Source of the DNA: Acidicapsa dinghuensis | GTDB lineage: Bacteria; Acidobacteriota; Terriglobia; Terriglobales; Acidobacteriaceae | DNA length: 64,000 nt | Direction: 5' to 3' | Assembly: GCF_025685685.1 (NCBI RefSeq) | Contig: NZ_JAGSYH010000005.1 | Span: 682,001-746,000, forward strand | Notes under the pieces: generated by a model | Told to the model about the DNA's origin: nothing | What the model saw: the letters and a program-made list of their open reading frames with translations, nothing else | Databases searched by the model: none | In this document: positions 60,990 to 64,000 of the stretch, piece by piece | Layout: each line of letters opens with the position of its first letter | Numbering within the stretch: the first letter of the stretch is position 1 | Made by a program: the position numbers and the translations under genes

Positions 60990-61619
60990 ATGCGTCCCCG
61001 TCTTGCCCTGCTCCTTGCATGTATCCTGCCCCTCGCATGCACCCTGTCCCTGCTCGCCGCCGGGCAGTCGCGCCAGCATTACACGCGCGCACTCCGCACC
61101 ACCACCTACCACAGTGAAGAGATGAACTTCGACTTCACCTATCCCGCCACCTTCACCGCCAACCCCCGCAAAGCCTCCGACACCGACTGCGTCTCCACCC
61201 CCATCGCCGTCATGGACATGCGCACCAGCTTCAACATGATCTTTCTCAAGAGCTACGACCAATCCTGCATCAGCCCCTACGTAGTCTCCGCCGGACCCAC
61301 CGCCGCCGTCTCCAAAGTCCTCCGCGACATGCTCGGCCAGTTCGGCAAGCCCGACATGAATCCCAGCTCCGGCTACCAACTCTCCGGCCACAACGCCGCC
61401 GTCGCCACCGGCTCCGCAAAAGCCCAGAACGCCAACGGACCCAACACCATCTACGGCACCGCCACCTGCATAGTCACCGGCGACAGCTACGCCTGCTTTG
61501 AATTCCTCTCCAACGACTGCGCCAACCTCACCGCTCTCTCCGCCAGCCCCATCCGCTTCACCAACAATCCCACCACCCCACTCATCCCCCGCAAGCTCAC
61601 CTACCCCTGCGCCCCCTGA
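60990..61619 (+). CDS. Secreted hypothetical protein, 209 aa
   Basis: ATG 60990 (MRPRLALLL) begins a strongly hydrophobic signal (LLACILPLACTLSLLAAG), possibly ending before AAGQ. The mature part is beta-rich with Cys residues near DTDCVST, DQSCISP, TATCIV, YACFEF and NDCANL, probably in disulfides. No family recognised. The 210-bp gap upstream (60780-60989) shows no gene. Confidence 0.6.
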   Translation: MRPRLALLLACILPLACTLSLLAAGQSRQHYTRALRTTTYHSEEMNFDFTYPATFTANPRKASDTDCVSTPIAVMDMRTSFNMIFLKSYDQSCISPYVVSAGPTAAVSKVLRDMLGQFGKPDMNPSSGYQLSGHNAAVATGSAKAQNANGPNTIYGTATCIVTGDSYACFEFLSNDCANLTALSASPIRFTNNPTTPLIPRKLTYPCAP

Positions 61620-61694
61620 TCGCACCAATATCTAACACGCAACACCATGCAACGTTCCACATCTCAGATTGCCGGTGAGCTAGAGTGGATCATT

Positions 61695-62438
61695 ATGAGC
61701 AAAGACGAGAGACGCGAGCGCGCACTCAATCAGATTCGCGAAAACATTGCCCGAAATGGCCATCATATCTATGTGGTTTCCGGAGGATCATGTCCTCGTT
61801 TTGCTTACACCATAGGGCTATCGGAGCAAGTGAGCTTTGAACTCATTCTCGCAGGAGCAATCCTCTACCTGTATAAGGATGTCAATCAAATCATCAATAA
61901 CATTGCAAGAGAACTGAAGCTAGTAGGTCGCTTCTCCAAAACACCTTTTGCAGTCGGCTCACAGGGAATATTCACTCTTCGCGAGACTCATTCGAGTTGG
62001 TCCTCATCGCTGTTATTAGGCGCCTTGGACTATTACCAGGTGAAGGAAATGTCAGTGGTTCAGATCGTTCCCGATAATGATCATTGGACCGTAGACATCC
62101 CCGATATGAGCGAGCCATGGAGTTCCACGACGGCGGGGGCATGGCGCTGGCTGCATGAATCCTGGACCTATGCAATTCCCGTCAACTCCGTCGCTACAAC
62201 AAACATTCAAGCCCTGCGTGGCGAGCGCACAACCGAAGCTGCACGTTGGGAGGAAAACGAATGGGAGATCTTCGCTGGTGCGGGTCCAGACGTAACGGAA
62301 AACGAAATGCGCGTCGTTCCGCTGGGAACCTTGTTAGCGGCAGACAAGTCCCTCGATCCAATAGTTGATTTAGCAGTAGGAGAGGGTCTGTGGCGCGACG
62401 CAAGCTCCGACTGGCATCCCTGGCATTCCCGGAAATAA
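61695..62438 (+). CDS. DUF4262 domain protein, 247 aa
   Basis: Start taken at ATG 61695 (MSKDERRERAL); an in-frame start at 61647 adds 16 residues with no RBS. The N-terminal half shows DUF4262: NGHHIYVVSGGSCPRFAYTI, then GLSEQVSFELILAG. The rest is unassigned. GC content is lower than in the neighbours, which may mean transfer. The function of DUF4262 is not known to me; it occurs in varied bacteria. Confidence 0.7.
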   Translation: MSKDERRERALNQIRENIARNGHHIYVVSGGSCPRFAYTIGLSEQVSFELILAGAILYLYKDVNQIINNIARELKLVGRFSKTPFAVGSQGIFTLRETHSSWSSSLLLGALDYYQVKEMSVVQIVPDNDHWTVDIPDMSEPWSSTTAGAWRWLHESWTYAIPVNSVATTNIQALRGERTTEAARWEENEWEIFAGAGPDVTENEMRVVPLGTLLAADKSLDPIVDLAVGEGLWRDASSDWHPWHSRK

Positions 62439-62479
62439 CCGAAGAGCATTCCCAATAAGGGTATGCAACAATACCGGCC

Positions 62480-63640
62480 ATGCGCCCTCTAGCCCTCATC
62501 CTCGCATTAGCCCTGCCCATCGCCGCCACCGCCCAGCAGCACCCCGACACCCCACGCAAATTAGTCCTGATCGACCAGGACGGCAGCGGCCCCGGCGGCT
62601 CCAATCAGATGTCCATGCTCCTCCTGCTCCAGTCGCCAAACATCCAAGTCCTCGGCATCACCATGGTCACCGGCAACGCCTGGCGCGATGAAGAGGCCCA
62701 GCACACCCTGCGCATGCTCGAGCTCACCCACCACACCGACATCCCCTTAAGCCTCGGCGCAGTCTTCCCGCTCATCCGCACGCAACAGGAAACAAAGCTC
62801 GAAGCCCCGCTAGTCGGCAACGTCGACTGGCTCGGAGCCTGGGGCGGCGGCCCAACGAATCTCTCCAGCACCGGCGCACCCGAACGCCTGCCCGCAGGCC
62901 AGTCCGTCATCTACCAGAAGACCCACGGCCCCTACGAAGTCCCACCCCTGCCCGAGGGCGCACCCACACTCAAACCCATTGCAGAAGACGGCATCCACTT
63001 CCTCATCCGCCAGGTCCACGCCCACCCCCACCAGGTCACCATCTTCGCCTGCGGACCCATGACCGACATCGCCCTCGCCATCCGCACCGACCCTCAATTC
63101 GCCGAGCTCACGCAGGGAATCGTCCTCATGGGCGGCAGCCTCAACCCCCAAACCAACGATCCTGAATTCACCGAAACCCCGCGCCACGAGTTCAACTTCT
63201 GGTTCGACCCCGAAGCCGCCAGCATCGTCCTCCGCGCGCCCTGGCCCCGCCCCGAGGATAAGTATCCGGGCATTGGTGTCGTCGTCACCACCGTCGATAT
63301 CTCCCTAAAAGCCAGCTACACCCAGGCCATGGTCGACGCCCTCGCCAAATCCTCCTCGCCCGCCGCCCAATATCTCGCCAAATTTTCCGAAGAGCGCTAT
63401 TACATGTGGGACGAGATCACCGCCGCCGCCCTCATCGATCCCACCCTCATCACCAAAGAGCGCCAGGTCTACATGGACGTAGACATCAACCACGGCCCCG
63501 AATACGGCAACACCCTGACCTGGACCGACCAGTTCCACCCGCAAACAGGCGTCCAAAAAGTCCACGCCCAGCTAGACCTCGACCTGCCCCGCTTCGAAAA
63601 ACTCTTCCTCGACCTCATGACCCAATCTGCGTCGCAGTAA
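62480..63640 (+). CDS. Secreted nucleoside hydrolase family protein
   Basis: Inosine-uridine-preferring nucleoside hydrolase fold, which cleaves the N-glycosidic bond of nucleosides. A signal peptide ends TAQQ. Visible motifs: VLGITMVTGNAWRDEEAQHT, the ribose-binding HEFNFWFDPEAASIVLRAPW, VTIFACGPMTDIALAI and GGSLNP. The N-terminal metal motif is changed: LIDQDGSGPGGSNQ instead of DxDPGxDD. It is 386 aa. The signal peptide suggests action on extracellular nucleosides. Confidence 0.8.
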   Translation: MRPLALILALALPIAATAQQHPDTPRKLVLIDQDGSGPGGSNQMSMLLLLQSPNIQVLGITMVTGNAWRDEEAQHTLRMLELTHHTDIPLSLGAVFPLIRTQQETKLEAPLVGNVDWLGAWGGGPTNLSSTGAPERLPAGQSVIYQKTHGPYEVPPLPEGAPTLKPIAEDGIHFLIRQVHAHPHQVTIFACGPMTDIALAIRTDPQFAELTQGIVLMGGSLNPQTNDPEFTETPRHEFNFWFDPEAASIVLRAPWPRPEDKYPGIGVVVTTVDISLKASYTQAMVDALAKSSSPAAQYLAKFSEERYYMWDEITAAALIDPTLITKERQVYMDVDINHGPEYGNTLTWTDQFHPQTGVQKVHAQLDLDLPRFEKLFLDLMTQSASQ

Positions 63641-63709
63641 ACAGCCGATTTTCCCAGACGCTGAGCAGACAGCCCACCCATCAGCCTCGATCCCCCATAC
63701 CCTCACCGA

Positions 63710-63930
63710 CGAAACTGTGCCCCATTCATCGCAGCTTTATCGCGATGAGTGGGCGGGACTCATCCAACTCGCGCCTCAGCCTCCCACCAACGAAACTGTG
63801 CCCCATTCATCGCAGCTTGATCGCGATGAGTGGGCGGAACTCATCCGGTTCGCACTTCAGCATCCCACCAACGAATCTGTGCCCCATTCATCGCAGCTTG
63901 ATCGCGATGAGTGGGCGGAACTCATCTAAG
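63710..63930. repeat. Three tandem REP-like palindromic units, 81-bp period
   Basis: Unit starts at 63710, 63791 and 63872. Each core (63717-63756, 63798-63837, 63879-63918) begins GTGCCCCATTCATCGC and continues to GCGATGAGTGGGC, forming a hairpin. All units share orientation. The 81-bp period would also encode a repeated PHSSQLDRDEWAELI peptide, but this looks like non-coding REP DNA. It lies directly upstream of a transposase-like start at 63939. Confidence 0.85.
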
Positions 63931-63938
63931 ATGCTTTC

Positions 63939-64000
63939 ATGCCCTCCGGATTGAAACGCTTTCAGAAGGCGGAAGCGCTCCATTTCATCACCTTCAGCTG
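63939..64000 (+). CDS. REP-associated tyrosine (Y1) transposase, first 20 codons only
   Basis: The frame MPSGLKRFQKAEALHFITFS opens at ATG 63939 and runs off the right edge. This start matches my recollection of acidobacterial RAYT (TnpA-REP, IS200/IS605-like) proteins, which read LHFITFSC at this point; the HUH and Tyr motifs lie outside the window. The three palindromic units immediately upstream are where REP sequences of such genes sit. The assignment depends on one 20-residue match. Confidence 0.65.
   Translation, partial: MPSGLKRFQKAEALHFITFS

Noticed and set aside
60963..61628. Gly/Val/Glu-rich minus-strand frame opposite the secreted protein at 60990
   Set aside because: Composition is that of an antisense shadow of GC-rich coding DNA. 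The plus-strand frame has a signal peptide and cysteines.
63717..63929. Open frame encoding a 27-residue repeat (PHSSQLDRDEWAELI) in three copies
   Set aside because: The DNA units form hairpins typical of REP elements next to a transposase-like gene, more than one frame is open because 81 is divisible by 3, and no signal or RBS supports a protein.
63710..63930. CRISPR array
   Set aside because: Only three units, and the sequence between the hairpins is itself repeated, whereas CRISPR spacers would be unique. There are no cas genes.
1..64000. tRNA and rRNA genes
   Set aside because: No sequence with a tRNA T-arm and matching acceptor stem, and no rRNA segment, was recognised in the gaps. 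A covariance search was not possible here.

Overview
The window looks like a chromosomal segment of an acidobacterium (Terriglobales/Acidobacteriaceae type). This rests on protein content only: a MacB-like orphan permease of the duplicated acidobacterial kind, PadR regulators coupled to small membrane proteins, an ECF sigma factor with membrane partners, a hopanoid-linked glycosyltransferase (hpnB), an LptD outer-membrane barrel, and coding DNA that is GC-rich and favours C-ending codons. No rRNA or tRNA gene was seen.

Layout. 0-5.4 kb: the 3' part of lptD, then leftward genes for a small secreted-type c-type cytochrome, membrane proteins and a PBP4-type D,D-carboxypeptidase (dacB). 5.5-8.2 kb: an unknown protein and a membrane/coiled-coil/TPR-like protein. 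8.3-11.4 kb: the leftward pyrimidine cluster pyrR-pyrB-pyrC, with a hairpin between pyrR and pyrB. 11.5-17.5 kb: zinc-ribbon membrane protein, lipoprotein, a large FecR-like secreted protein, an ECF sigma factor with a membrane partner, and RidA. 17.7-22.1 kb: DUF4145 protein, PfkB kinase, orphan ABC permease. 22.3-27.4 kb: a TetR-headed operon that includes an isoprenylcysteine-methyltransferase-like protein fused to a DCC-like thiol domain, a PadR/membrane pair behind a perfect 24-bp palindrome, and a duplicated winged-helix protein. 27.4-33.8 kb: cupin, DUF4252-like protein, S9 peptidase, a membrane-protein operon and a second PadR. 33.9-38.2 kb: secreted PNGase A-like amidase, a Tat-exported protein of unknown family and an eqolisin-like secreted protein. 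38.4-43.9 kb: hpnB, CHY zinc finger, a three-gene methionine-sulfoxide repair operon (extracytoplasmic thioredoxin, Tat-exported MsrB, free-Met-(R)-SO reductase), an M24-like peptidase and dienelactone hydrolase. 44-50 kb: dnaB and lepB, with two cargo genes (alpha/beta hydrolase, trypsin-like protease) lying between three copies of the dnaB 3' end. 50.4-55 kb: small secreted and VOC proteins, then mnmG. 55.3-64 kb: CBM9-like protein, di-haem peroxidase, SDR/TetR pair, lysozyme-like lipoprotein, DUF4262 protein, nucleoside hydrolase, and the first 20 codons of what looks like a REP-associated tyrosine transposase.

The most striking feature is a family of small palindromic elements with ends GTGCCCCA...GTGGG. 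Three tandem copies sit directly upstream of the transposase-like start at the right edge, two simpler relatives lie around 57.7 and 59.1 kb, and three members are embedded in frame inside the tRNA-modification gene mnmG, which is about 155 residues longer than E. coli MnmG as a result. The second is the set of three imperfect direct repeats derived from the end of dnaB (about 44.97, 46.5 and 47.74 kb). They bracket two lower-GC genes and resemble attachment sites left by serial integration at a gene 3' end. Other dispersed hairpin repeats (two-stem elements at 17.5, 31.3 and 49.2 kb; a GTCATCCTGAG-type repeat at 28.7, 52.3 and 55.2 kb) show that the intergenic space is rich in small repeats.
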